Below, piece by piece: positions 1-9,681 of a stretch of DNA of 64,000 nucleotides. A program made the translations under genes and the position numbers. The notes beneath the pieces were generated by a model. That model saw only the letters and a program-made list of their open reading frames with translations. It was not told the origin of the DNA and searched no databases. The DNA comes from Plasmodium coatneyi. Lineage: Eukaryota; Apicomplexa; Aconoidasida; Haemosporida; Plasmodiidae. Positions within the stretch are counted from its first letter, which is position 1. Each line of letters starts with the position of its first letter. The stretch is taken from positions 1,364,001 to 1,428,000 of the forward strand of contig NC_033566.1 of assembly GCF_001680005.1 (NCBI RefSeq). The letters are read 5' to 3'.

Positions 1-1
1 G

Positions 2-286
2 GATTTTTCAAATGGGTATGGAAGTAGGGGGTGTGCCGGGGCGGACGGGCAGACGATCTCCATGGGGGAGATCAGCTACGGCAGTGGCTACAACGAAGTG
101 TGCAGCGAACGAAACAGTCAAAACTATGCCAATAGGTTTCCCCTGGGAAGAGATGCGCGTTTGCCCGGGGCGAAGGACCAGGACTGGATCGCTTCAAAGA
201 TGGCCGCATCGAAAGGGTGCATAGATCACACGGACCATGCAGCCAAGCATTGCAAGCTGGTTAGGCGAAGTGATAATGAGGCGTAG
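2..286 (+). CDS. 3' end of a partial forward gene, unknown function
   Basis: The frame beginning at base 2 stays open to a TAG at 284-286 and gives about 94 residues without a required start, so this looks like the last exon, or part of it, of a gene that begins left of the window. The peptide is hydrophilic with no membrane segment and ends in a basic stretch (KLVRRSDNEA). A competing frame (12-224) has its own ATG but a less balanced composition. No family is recognised. The call rests only on the open frame reaching the edge and on the GC content being higher than the AT-rich sequence that follows. Confidence 0.4.
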   Translation, partial: DFSNGYGSRGCAGADGQTISMGEISYGSGYNEVCSERNSQNYANRFPLGRDARLPGAKDQDWIASKMAASKGCIDHTDHAAKHCKLVRRSDNEA

Positions 287-1119
287 ACAAGGGGGAATCA
301 CGATTACGTTGTTGCTTTGCGAGGAAAAGGGGGATGAGGTAGTTTCCTTGGCTTACAACACCATTTGGGGCGAAATCAGACGAATGGCTATTTGAACAGA
401 AAAAAAAAAAAAAAAAAAAAAAAACAAATAAATAAAATAATCATTAAAATGGCACATTAGCGCGTTAAGCATTACAAAGTGCGGAAGGAAAAATGTGGAG
501 TGCTAAAAAAAAAAAAACATCAAATGGAAATTTCTCAGAACACCACCTGATGAGCAGATTGGGATACGCAACGTGTATTATCTCAGTAGAAAAAGAGTGA
601 CCTTTTTTGAACGCCACTCAGGGGGGGAGAAATGCTCCTCTTTATTGTGGACACTGAACAAGCCGTGTTTCTCTGCTTACACGGTGCCCCAATAAGGCAG
701 ACACGACAATGCACGTTTACCTTACCCGTTTTTTAGGCAGAGTTGCTGGTTTATGCTTCCTCTCACCGTGTTGCATTTTTTCTTTACTTATCTGCACTCC
801 CCCGTTTTCTTTTATTCTTTTCACTGTGATGTGTTAACCTGGCTATGCGCCACGAGGTGCAGTGAGAGAGCAGTAAATCTTCCCTGTCCCACCCACGCAC
901 CCATTTAGCAGAGTGAGCCTCCGGGGCTACACCTCCTCCTGCTTGTCCAAGTACAAGTACGTGTATATATAGAGATAAAAAAAAATCATGTGAATTAAAA
1001 TGAGGCAAATTAACAACTTTATTAAACTCCTTTTATGTTTCTTCGATATGGATTGTCTCCACTTATTTATTTTTTCCCAGGTGAGGTGCAGTCCTCTCCA
1101 GATGGTAGTCCCCGCTGGT
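287..1119. other. Convergent intergenic region with homopolymer runs
   Basis: This is the spacer between the 3' end of the partial forward gene and the 3' end of the reverse secreted-protein gene. It holds an A run at about 401-424, a second A run near 507-517 and generally AT-rich sequence. I see no supported gene. Confidence 0.5.
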
Positions 1120-1864
1120 TCATTCCCATGGTGCGCATTTTCGCCTGCTCCGTTGTTCCTTCGGAGGGGGGGAATATGAAGCGTTCGCGCAAGATCAGGT
1201 GAACATGGATATGTGATCAGACGTTTGCATGTAGAATTTTTCCTGATCGGCTTACCTCTGAACCAGGTGCACATACAGGGTGAAGTCCCGGTTGACGCGG
1301 AAGAAGGGCTTCGCGAAAAAGAGAAAGTGCACTGGATCCTCGGAGTCGAAGTAAATCTGGTGATTCTCGCATTCGACATGGATGAAGCAGTTTTCTCTCA
1401 AATTGTTGGCTGGGAAGAGAGGGGCGGAGGGGGAGGGTATTGAGGGGAAATATGTATACACGTCCATTTGGTGGTAACATTCATAAGCTGAGGCGTAGTC
1501 GTCCCACCCCCTGCACGTTATAACTACTCCTTGGAGACATTTAACGTGGTGTTATATCCCCCCATCCAGGTTGCCTTAATTTTTCCACTTTGAAAAGTCG
1601 ACCGGTTGGTGATGTGCCTGCGCATCTTTCCGCCTTACTGTTAAGCAGGTTGTATCCTGCCTTCAGATTTTTCTTAAAACTACAGCCGTATTCGCAGAAG
1701 TGAAATTCCTCTAGGCAGTAGTATCTCCAGGAACAGGACAGGTTGTTCAGCTCGCTGGAGTCATTTTTCTTGTGGAGGAAAGCTACGTATATCATTTGGT
1801 AACATGTGCACCTCACAAAGAGGTGGAGCAGGATGATTAGGGTTACTAGCCATACATGGTTCAT
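1120..1864 (-). CDS. Putative small secreted cysteine-rich protein (three exons)
   Basis: Proposed exons on the reverse strand are 1639-1864, 1256-1409 and 1120-1144. Donors are GTAAGG and GTAAGC, and acceptors are TTCCCAG and GGAGCAG. The phases join exactly (226+154+25 = 405 bases, 134 residues). The N-terminus is a clear signal peptide (MNHVWLVTLIILLHLF...). The mature part has a cluster of four cysteines in exon 1 (SCSWRYYC...FHFC..GC), two in exon 2 and one in the short tail RRKCAPWE. No GPI signal or transmembrane segment is visible at the C-terminus, so a soluble secreted or organelle-stored protein is inferred. The 229-base first intron is long enough to hide another exon (a GWDDYASAYECYHQ-like stretch near 1440-1495 is coding-like), so the model may be incomplete. 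The family is not recognised. Confidence 0.5.
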
Positions 1865-2896
1865 GTTTTTGCAGACAACACGAGGGGAAACCAGAGTGGA
1901 AGAACGCCTACGCGCACAAGACACACGTCATAAGGAGCTTCTCGAATGATTTGCTACACTTTCCCTCGGGGTCACCATGAAGCAGGTCACATTTCGGCTA
2001 CTGCGGAGCGAAGACAGGGTCCAACGTAGGCGCAATTTCTGTGCAATTTTTGCGCCAATTCTTTGTGTAAACTTTTTTCATGTATCAAGAGGGGACAGTA
2101 AGGAAGGAGAGACATAAGCATTGGGGGAACAAAAAAAAAAAAAAAAAGGACCTTACATTTTCTGCTGAAGAGGTTTATACGATTCTATATTTTTTTTTTT
2201 TTTTTTTTCCTAACAGGATAGGGAACCTTTTTTTGTGCTAATTTATTTATTTTATTTTTTTATGACTACTAGGGAATAGCAAAATGGAAAATTTCCGGTC
2301 ACGGTATATGCGGTTTTTCCGGCCTCTTTTTTGCCGCGTTAATGCACCGCTCTTCAGGGGAGATACAGGGGTCGCTGCGCAGCGTTACCAAGTTTGGCGC
2401 CTACTGCGTGCGTGGTACGTTTTCTGCCAACCGGATTATGTTGCTCATGGAATGGTACGCACCGTTCAGTGTATGTAATATGCATGTACCACTGCATGTA
2501 TTTGTATACGTGTACATTCCATGCGCGTTTTCCCCCTTGCATTCGCGGGAGCTTAGTTAATTAAACGAGTTAATATTATTTGTTCGAATTGGCGGCAGGA
2601 AAATCTTCCATTTCGAGAATTTTTTCCCACGCGGGTTGATTTTCACTGGGTTGACTTCCTCCATGTGGGTTGATTTCTACGATGATTGTTGAGTACCGCG
2701 GGGAAAACAAAGAGTAAAACTACGCTAGTGCTTAGGGCTTAAAAAGGAGAAACGTGTACCCAAGCGGGTGTGAATTGTACGTTAACTACCTTATCGTGAT
2801 CAGCAGGAGAGGGGTACAACTAGCCAGTAAAGGACGTTCACCCCGATTTCTTTGCAGGTCATTTTTTAGCTTGCCCAACCCAGCGGCGCGTTGAAA
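1865..2896. promoter_or_regulatory. Divergent intergenic region upstream of SRP68
   Basis: This lies between two divergently transcribed genes and therefore probably holds both promoters. Poly(A) (about 2132-2147) and poly(T) (about 2191-2208) tracts are present, as is usual for Plasmodium promoters. No defined motif could be assigned. Confidence 0.35.
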
Positions 2897-5089
2897 ATGG
2901 CGGATGTGAACACAGCGGATGCCTGCGAAGGTACGATGAACGGGGAAGCTGGTGACCTTGGGAAGAAACCGAAGAATGGCACAGCCATGGATAAGCCGGA
3001 CAAGGGAAGCAAAGCCTCCTTTGACATTTTTTCCTACCTACATAAGGTGTATGCAAAGTATGGGCTGTACGAAGAGGACATGGATCGGTTCCTGCTCTAC
3101 GTGAAAAGAAGGAGAGCCAAGTTAAAAGGGAAGATATTACATAAAATGAAAAAAGTGGGAAATAAATACATAACCCGATTGTACGAAACGGATAATGTGG
3201 ATGGGAAGTACCTTGAGTTGTTGCTCCTTGATGTAGAGGCATGTCGATGTAGGTACATAAAAATAAAAACGGACGTGAATAATTTGAAGGTACCGTACAG
3301 GTCGACTTATTGTTACTTGAGGAGAGTGAAGAGGGCTATGGATAAAGTAAAATTTATGAGTGACTCTGTTGGGTTATCTGTGGATAAGAACACCGAGTTG
3401 CAAATAAAGTGCTACAGCGCATACGTCCAAGCAGCGTACCTCTTAGAAGGGAAGAAATTTGAGGAGGGCATATCAAAGGTGGGGGAGTTCACCAAGTTGG
3501 TGAAGCTGCTCAAAAGGGCCATGTTGAATGAGATCGTGGAGGGGGCGCACTCAATCGGGGAAGGAAAAAATGATGGTGCAAAGGAAGACCTGTACAGGGA
3601 AACACAGAAAGGTGAGTCACCCGAATCGCGCAGACACAGCCGCTCTGGGCAACATATCCAAAACGACCTCACGGAGAACACCCTCATGAATAGTAAAGGA
3701 AACCTCCTCATAGAAGCGGAAAGACGAATCGAAGAAACGTTCGACTACTTCCTCTCCGTCATTCACTCATTTGAGCGAATTTGTCTGTACAATTTGAAAA
3801 AAAACAAATTAAGCTCCTTCGATGAGAAGTTACAGGACGAAGAGTTACAGCTAACAGGGGGGACAAAAAAATCATCCATCAGGGAAATTACTGACATAAA
3901 TAAGGACATATCAACGTATAGGAAACTTGAAATTTTTATGAGCGAAAATACAGTGCAGATAAAAATTGAGCATAGTACTTATGAACTGAAAGGAAACGGA
4001 AACTCCAAACAGGGAGAATATTCCAGTTTGCTCAAAATAAAGAATACCCTGGATAACGTGAAAAATGTAATCCCCATGGAAGAAATAAAAAAGCTGTATG
4101 AAGATACGAATTTGAGGGAAGTCATATCCTCTGTGAATAAGGAAGATTTTCCACTTTTTAAATTTTTAAATTCATATCAAGCCAATTTTATTGTGCATAA
4201 TTATGGACAGGCGTTCGCAAAGTACTATGAATGCTTAACAATAATTCATGAACAATTGATAAAATCGACGGGGGGGAATAAAAAGGCATCCGTGAGTGGC
4301 AGCGAACAGGGCGGACAGGGAAACCACCTCCATGAAGACAACAAAATGATGGAGAAAATTTGGAACCACATGGAACAATACCTTTCTTGTGAAAAGTTAT
4401 ATGCAGACACGGAACGCACACTCCTTGTGTTGATGAAATTTTTATTTTCCATATACTCAGCTAGCCATTTTAAAAATTTCCCTCTTGGAAATAAAAAAAA
4501 TTTTGGAGACATCATCGAAGAAATGCCCATGTTGCACACAGGAATTCGATACGCTGATCTGCTAAAACAGAACATTGATGAATTGAACAAATTAAAAAAT
4601 AACGATGAAATTTTTATTAACATTTTACAGATAATTAAAAATGTCAAGTCTTTTTGTCTTGCTTGTCATTACGCAATGGTTGGGAAAAATGCAGAGGCAC
4701 ACGTACTCTTCGATTTAGTTAAAACGAGAAATTATGTATACACAAAATTGCAACAAATTAAAATGATACACAATGAAGCTTTGCTCAGAATTACAATCCT
4801 CTTTAACCGACTACAGGATGTCATTTCGCTGGTCAATGAGGTATATTACTTCCGCCATTTGTCCATTTACGCTTTGCAGGTGAAAACCAAATGCGTTCCA
4901 TCCAGTCAAAAATTATTCTCTGTGGACAATTCCTTTTTTGAGCAAAAAATGACCCAAATGTGCATGGACCCCTTGCGTATCGACATGATGCAGTTGTGTC
5001 GAGACTCTGTTTTGCTCAACCCGGACACACACAAGGAGGAGGAAAAGTCCTCCGGGATTAGGGGCCTCCTTCGCTCCTTCTGGAGGTAG
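2897..5089 (+). CDS. SRP68: Signal recognition particle subunit SRP68
   Basis: This single-exon gene encodes about 730 residues. SRP68 and SRP72 form the heterodimer that binds 7SL RNA in the cytosolic SRP, which targets nascent secretory proteins to the ER. The N-terminal RNA-binding domain is recognisable from residue about 45: a YGLYEEDMDRFLLYVKRRR stretch, then KMKKVGNKY and YLELLLLDVEAC, matching the eukaryotic SRP68 pattern of a short-helix arginine-rich segment followed by a leucine-rich line on RNA contact. The rest is helical with a low-complexity insert around residues 225-260. The ATG at 2897 (MADVN) is chosen because the frame opens only with TTG upstream of it. Length is somewhat above human SRP68 (about 627), as expected for Plasmodium with inserts. 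NAC-alpha lies tail-to-tail downstream, a second factor acting on nascent chains. Confidence 0.88.
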   Translation: MADVNTADACEGTMNGEAGDLGKKPKNGTAMDKPDKGSKASFDIFSYLHKVYAKYGLYEEDMDRFLLYVKRRRAKLKGKILHKMKKVGNKYITRLYETDNVDGKYLELLLLDVEACRCRYIKIKTDVNNLKVPYRSTYCYLRRVKRAMDKVKFMSDSVGLSVDKNTELQIKCYSAYVQAAYLLEGKKFEEGISKVGEFTKLVKLLKRAMLNEIVEGAHSIGEGKNDGAKEDLYRETQKGESPESRRHSRSGQHIQNDLTENTLMNSKGNLLIEAERRIEETFDYFLSVIHSFERICLYNLKKNKLSSFDEKLQDEELQLTGGTKKSSIREITDINKDISTYRKLEIFMSENTVQIKIEHSTYELKGNGNSKQGEYSSLLKIKNTLDNVKNVIPMEEIKKLYEDTNLREVISSVNKEDFPLFKFLNSYQANFIVHNYGQAFAKYYECLTIIHEQLIKSTGGNKKASVSGSEQGGQGNHLHEDNKMMEKIWNHMEQYLSCEKLYADTERTLLVLMKFLFSIYSASHFKNFPLGNKKNFGDIIEEMPMLHTGIRYADLLKQNIDELNKLKNNDEIFINILQIIKNVKSFCLACHYAMVGKNAEAHVLFDLVKTRNYVYTKLQQIKMIHNEALLRITILFNRLQDVISLVNEVYYFRHLSIYALQVKTKCVPSSQKLFSVDNSFFEQKMTQMCMDPLRIDMMQLCRDSVLLNPDTHKEEEKSSGIRGLLRSFWR

Positions 5090-5833
5090 TGGAAAGGGCG
5101 TCCCCGTGGAAAAGGTGCCCACCTTACGTGCGAATGCGATATTGTGTCTTCTCCACATATGGGCATGTGTTTTTTTCTCCCACATATATACTCTTACTTT
5201 ACAGTGCATACCTCTTCTCTCTAAATTGATTTTTCCTGTGTTTTTCTACTCCTTTCTTTCGAACGGAACGGTCATTGCCAAGGGGCACACTTTTATCCCG
5301 CTTATACATCACCTCATCGAGGATGAAAAAGAAAAAACTTTACCTGGAAAAAAGTACCCAGTTGTTGAATCGACCTTAGGGGACACCCGTGCAACCTTAA
5401 TCGGTTCGCGTAAAGGCCACGCGCGAAATTCACCCCGTGTGGACTACCTAATATTTACACTTTTTTATTGGTCAGTTGGGATAAATTCAGTTGGTGAGAA
5501 GTGGGATTCACAATTTGTTTTTTTAAAAAGGAGGAAAAATTGAAACGTGTTCGTGAAGCTTGTCATGCGTGTAGTATAGGCATGTGCATGGTCATGTGTC
5601 CAATTTGCACTTATACACGTGGGGAATTTAAACAGACAGAACACAGATGTGCAGGTGGTGTGATTCATATATAGGTGCACAGGTAAACTTGGGTAAGTGT
5701 TAAAAAGCGGGGATAAGAAGGCTCGTGGGAAGGGGCAAAAATAAAAAAAATATAAAAGTACTTCACGTGGGAAACGGCATGTGGTATGTACCTACACGTG
5801 CATGCACCCACTTTGGATCTACTTCTCATTCGC
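5090..5833. other. Convergent intergenic region
   Basis: This is the 3' spacer between SRP68 (forward) and NAC-alpha (reverse). A forward open frame of 145 codons crosses it (5106-5543), but its composition is UTR-like and it shows no domain, so it was not called. Nothing else is supported. Confidence 0.45.
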
Positions 5834-6876
5834 CTAACCGCTCAATTCCATGATGGACTCCACCAAATCGTTGTTATTCTTCTTCAGCACTTCGATTGCT
5901 CTTTCACGCGTGCACTTGGTTTGCGACATAATTAACTCAATGTCGTCCATCGAAACGTCTACCGGTTTTCCTACAAGTGTGTGTGTGTGGGGAAGCGCGG
6001 TTTTAGCATGGGGTACAAACGTAAGTGCTCATATAGTAGCGTATAACACAGTGCACACCGCAACATATGTATGGCGTTTTTTTTTTTTTTTTTTTGGACG
6101 AACAAAAATGGTTGTATGCACACAGACAAACTGAAGTGTGGGCGAAAACGTTGCTTACCTTCGTCTAAGTCCTGAACTTTTTCGTCCGCTTTTTCGGGGG
6201 CCTCGAAATTTACTTCCTGTTCGTCCATCATGTCACCGTCCTTCGGGAGGCTATCTGGCAGGAGACCTGTTGGGGGAGGAAGGAAAAAATAAAATAAAAT
6301 AACTGATGAAGAGGGGTAAATATACTGAGTATATCCTCTCGCTACATTTCCTCTTTAAGCAGGTTGTGCAATTTGTCCTGCTCCCCAGATGGGGCGACAA
6401 ACAGAACAGCGATACCCCATCGTGATGACACTGTTGCGTGCACAAGACGTAGGAGCAAACAGGTGGGGCAATAAATACATACGCACGTGTGCAAAAAAAA
6501 AAAAAAAAAAAAGGGTATGTAAAATTGTATGCACATTTATTCGCATATAATACACTCGCGCATTACTGTTGATCGAGTTGGTGATGTCATCCGTCTTGGC
6601 GTCTCCAAAAATGACGTATGATTCAGTTCCGTCGACTTTGTACACCTCCACATTGGATACGGCAAAAATCATTTTTTGTGACTTTTTTATAATGACTTTG
6701 TGTACATTGGGGATTGCCTTTAAGCCAAGTTTAACGAGCATCTTCCTGGCCCTTCTTTCCCCCTTGCTCATCTTTGTCCTGTTTGGTGGGTTTAAAATAT
6801 TTTTATTTTCGTCATTTTCTTCGTAGGAGGAGCTCGATGAAATATCATCTTTGGAGTTTACTCTATCGTCATGCAT
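5834..6876 (-). CDS. NACA: Nascent polypeptide-associated complex subunit alpha
   Basis: Three exons on the reverse strand, 6567-6876, 6159-6266 and 5834-5970, join in phase to 184 residues. The donors are GTAATG and GTAAGC, and the acceptors are CAACAG and TTGTAG. NAC-alpha pairs with NAC-beta at the ribosome exit and shields nascent chains. Exon 1 has an acidic N-terminus, then the NAC domain (SKGERRARKMLVKLGLKAIP followed by VHKVIIKKSQKMIFAV and YVIFGDAKTDDI). Exon 3 is a C-terminal UBA domain (SMDDIELIMSQTKCTRERAI) ending NDLVESIMELSG. This NAC domain plus UBA order is diagnostic for the alpha subunit. The segment between NAC and UBA is unusual: the classical AQLAAAEKF-type linker is replaced by INSLLPDSLPKDG. 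A possible extra exon at about 6350-6430 was considered and left out because direct joining of exons 1 and 2 is in phase. Confidence 0.88.
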
Positions 6877-8213
6877 TTTGCTTCGTGGAAACTTCCTTCT
6901 ATATGTGTATGCCTCGCGACGGCAGCAGTGGGTAAGTAACTTCGGAGGGGAGATTTCTATATGCCTTCAATCGTGCAATGCAGCGATTCGTTTTTATATG
7001 TGGCTACTTATTCGCAACTGTTTTTACTAACCAACTATTCGTGACTTGCGGGAACGGTACGAAATGCCAGCGTTGTGGTTTAATAATGCTTTAGCTATTG
7101 GGAGGGGGGACAAACAGATAAAACAGGTAAAAATAAAAAAAGGGGGGTAAACAAAAGGTATACGGCAGGTATGCAGAAGGTATACAAATGCTATAAAAAT
7201 AGTATACACGAATTGGCATATGCAGCGTGATCCCTTTTGCTAAATAAACTGAATTATTTTTGCAAGGTTGTTGTAGGGGGGGAGAGAATTTACCATATGT
7301 AGAAAAGAAAACAAAGAACAAGCGGTGGCGGAGTACTCAAATTCTCAAAAGTAAAAAGGGCTGTGGTTCGTTCGAGCCGATCACTGTATTGAACTGTACG
7401 GATGGATTGACGTAAAAAGATGCGTGGAAAAGTAACCTACCTACTACTTACGTATTATATGTACACGTATACATGGTACGGCTGTTTTTATTTATATATA
7501 CATGCTGCTGCGTTTTTGTTTCCTTTGGATTTTTATTCTTAAACTGCTGAAGATGGAAAATTTAAATATTTCCCTGTGGGATTTGTTTTTATTCCGAATG
7601 CCCGATCGTTAATCGCTGGGGAGGCAAAAAAGGGTATCGCGAACGCGTGTTGGCCTGCAATCACGTTGGAAACGGATTCGCGTTGAAATCGCGCTGGAAG
7701 TGTATTGCAGTGCAGTACGAACGTGGTGGAAGGGTTATTACGTGCGGATTCTCACGCAGGCATGCGTTTTAAAGGGGCGCGTTCACAAACACGCCAGTGT
7801 AGTGCACGACTTGGTGAATACATATTTCAATAAAAAACAAAAACACGCTGGCCCATGTTCGAGCCACGTCACCTCTCACCTTCAGCTAAATTTTTTGCAG
7901 TTCTCAAAAAGTATGTACAAATTATATTGCAAAGAAAATTGCAACATGTACTATGCGTATGTATGGAAGTGTCGGCGAATACTTTTTACAAGTTTTACGA
8001 AAATATTGCAGCCACTTTTTTTTTTTTTTTGCGTATGCGTTTTATAGGAGAAAAAAAAAAAAAAAATCCAGAGGGCGGTGCAGCTGCCTGCTCCCAACTT
8101 AGGAACTATGCGTACAAAGGTAGAAAGCTGTAACAATTGATAAAAACTGCATTTTTAACCCTCTACAAGTAGTGCAAATCCTCACGATAAGGAAGCAGGA
8201 ATAATGTATTACC
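6877..8213. other. Intergenic region upstream of NAC-alpha
   Basis: About 1.3 kb without a supported gene. It contains the divergent upstream region of NAC-alpha and, if real, of the micro-gene that follows. Poly(T)/poly(A) pairs occur at about 8018-8032 and 8050-8066. No RNA gene was recognised. Confidence 0.35.
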
Positions 8214-8990
8214 CGGAAAGGTTTCAAGATGTCGAATTTGTCAACAGTTTAGGGTAAATTCCCACGTGCAATTTATTGCGTACTACGTACATGTATTTAT
8301 ATGTGTATGTACTACGTATACATATGTAGAGCGCATTTATACGCACAAAATGTTTATATGATGCTTTCCCCCGTCGTTGTTGCAACATTGCCATATTTTT
8401 ATTTTTAAATGACTGGCCAATTTGTACATGAACAAGTCAGGTGATTTTTTCTCCATAACACAGCTGCTAATCTGCGTAGTATGTAAATTTTTTGTGGTGT
8501 TCACATTTCACTCCTCCCTTTTTTGCATAATATTTATGTAGGAGTACCCTACTTATATTGTTCCTTTTTCTTCTCCCATATTATTGTTTCACGAACTGGA
8601 AAAAAGGGAAAAAATGGAGATCCCATTTCAAAGGTTATGCATATTTTTCAAAAGGTTGATAATGGTCTACACGTTTATACAAACACGTGGAGGAATTTTT
8701 GCACATTTGATTCTTGCCTGAACGGGAAGAAAAAAAAAAAAAAAATTCATTTTAGCTAGTCGTTCAGCCTACCACAAGAATCAATTTTGGCAAACGACAT
8801 CCTACTTAGCCTTGCATACTTACACATAAATTGGGCATGACTCGATTGCTCCTCCAAAAAAATGTACCTTTCCAAAGTGACACTTTTCCTTTTATTTGCA
8901 ATATTACCAATTGCAGTTTCTACCTCATTGCGGTTTTTATGTAGAGGGTGTGTTTTTACATTTCAAAACGAACACTTTTAAAGCTTAAAA
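8214..8990 (+). CDS. Possible single-pass membrane micro-protein (three exons)
   Basis: A short first exon begins at ATG 8214 (MYYPERFQDVEFVNSLG) and can end at a GTAAAT donor near 8255. An exon at 8542-8633, after acceptor TTATGTAG, continues in frame as a strongly hydrophobic segment (STLLILFLFLLPYYCFTNW) followed by a basic stretch, ending at donor GTTATG. A third exon after the TATGTAG at 8941-8944, or after the earlier TTGCAG near 8925, would end the protein 14-21 residues later. The result would be a protein of about 60 residues with one transmembrane helix and a basic tail, typical of small ER or organelle membrane subunits. No family is recognised. Support is only phase, splice signals and the coherent hydrophobic segment. 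Confidence 0.3.
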
Positions 8991-9199
8991 AAAATTTGTG
9001 TATGTTTTTTGCAAAAAAAAAGTCAACGCACAAAATGTTATGTGATTATCATTCGTGTGGCTCAGTGGCCGCTTACCACGTGGAGGTAGGAATGTATGAA
9101 AGGGTGGGCGTAGCCGAGTTGAGTTACTCTCTTGCACATTTCACATGTGCAGGTGCATTTCCCCCCGGCAAAAAAAAAAGTTCCATCCGTCTATGCCAG

Positions 9200-9650
9200 C
9201 TAAATGTTGGCATACTGTAAGTTATCCCAGAAGTTTTTTTCCTCCAGTTTTTTCTCATCATCGGGCAACTCATTCAAATCCTTTTTTATCTTCTTCACAA
9301 TATTGAAGATGTAGCAGATGACGTTTTTGTCCTTTACGCTGTTGTACAGGTCTCGAAAATTGATTGCGTGCACGGTCCAGCCTGCGGGGTGAAGGGGCGA
9401 TACAAAAATGAAAAGGAAACCGAAAGAGTCGCACCCTCAACTGCACAAAAGCAGTGTAATTGTAAAATTTGAAAGTAGACATAAATAAAAAATAAATCAG
9501 CACACTCTCGCGCATTTAGCTGATGTGACAAGTGCCAAAAGGCGGCATCCCGACATTACCCTTCAAGGCCAGCTGCTTCTGACGCAGGTCCGCGGAGAGT
9601 AGCGGTCTGTGCGACGGGTAGAGGACATCCTAGGAAGGTGAAAGTAGAAA

Positions 9651-9681
<31 letters not shown>

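Noticed and set aside
5106..5543. 145-codon forward frame downstream of SRP68
   Set aside because: Begins 17 bases after the SRP68 stop, in 3' UTR-like sequence, with no recognisable domain or splice signals.
6342..6536. Possible extra NAC-alpha exon (acceptor CAACAG, peptide ending KLHNLLKEEM)
   Set aside because: It joins exon 1 in phase but leaves the wrong phase for exon 2, and it meets a stop; direct joining of exons 1 and 2 is in phase.
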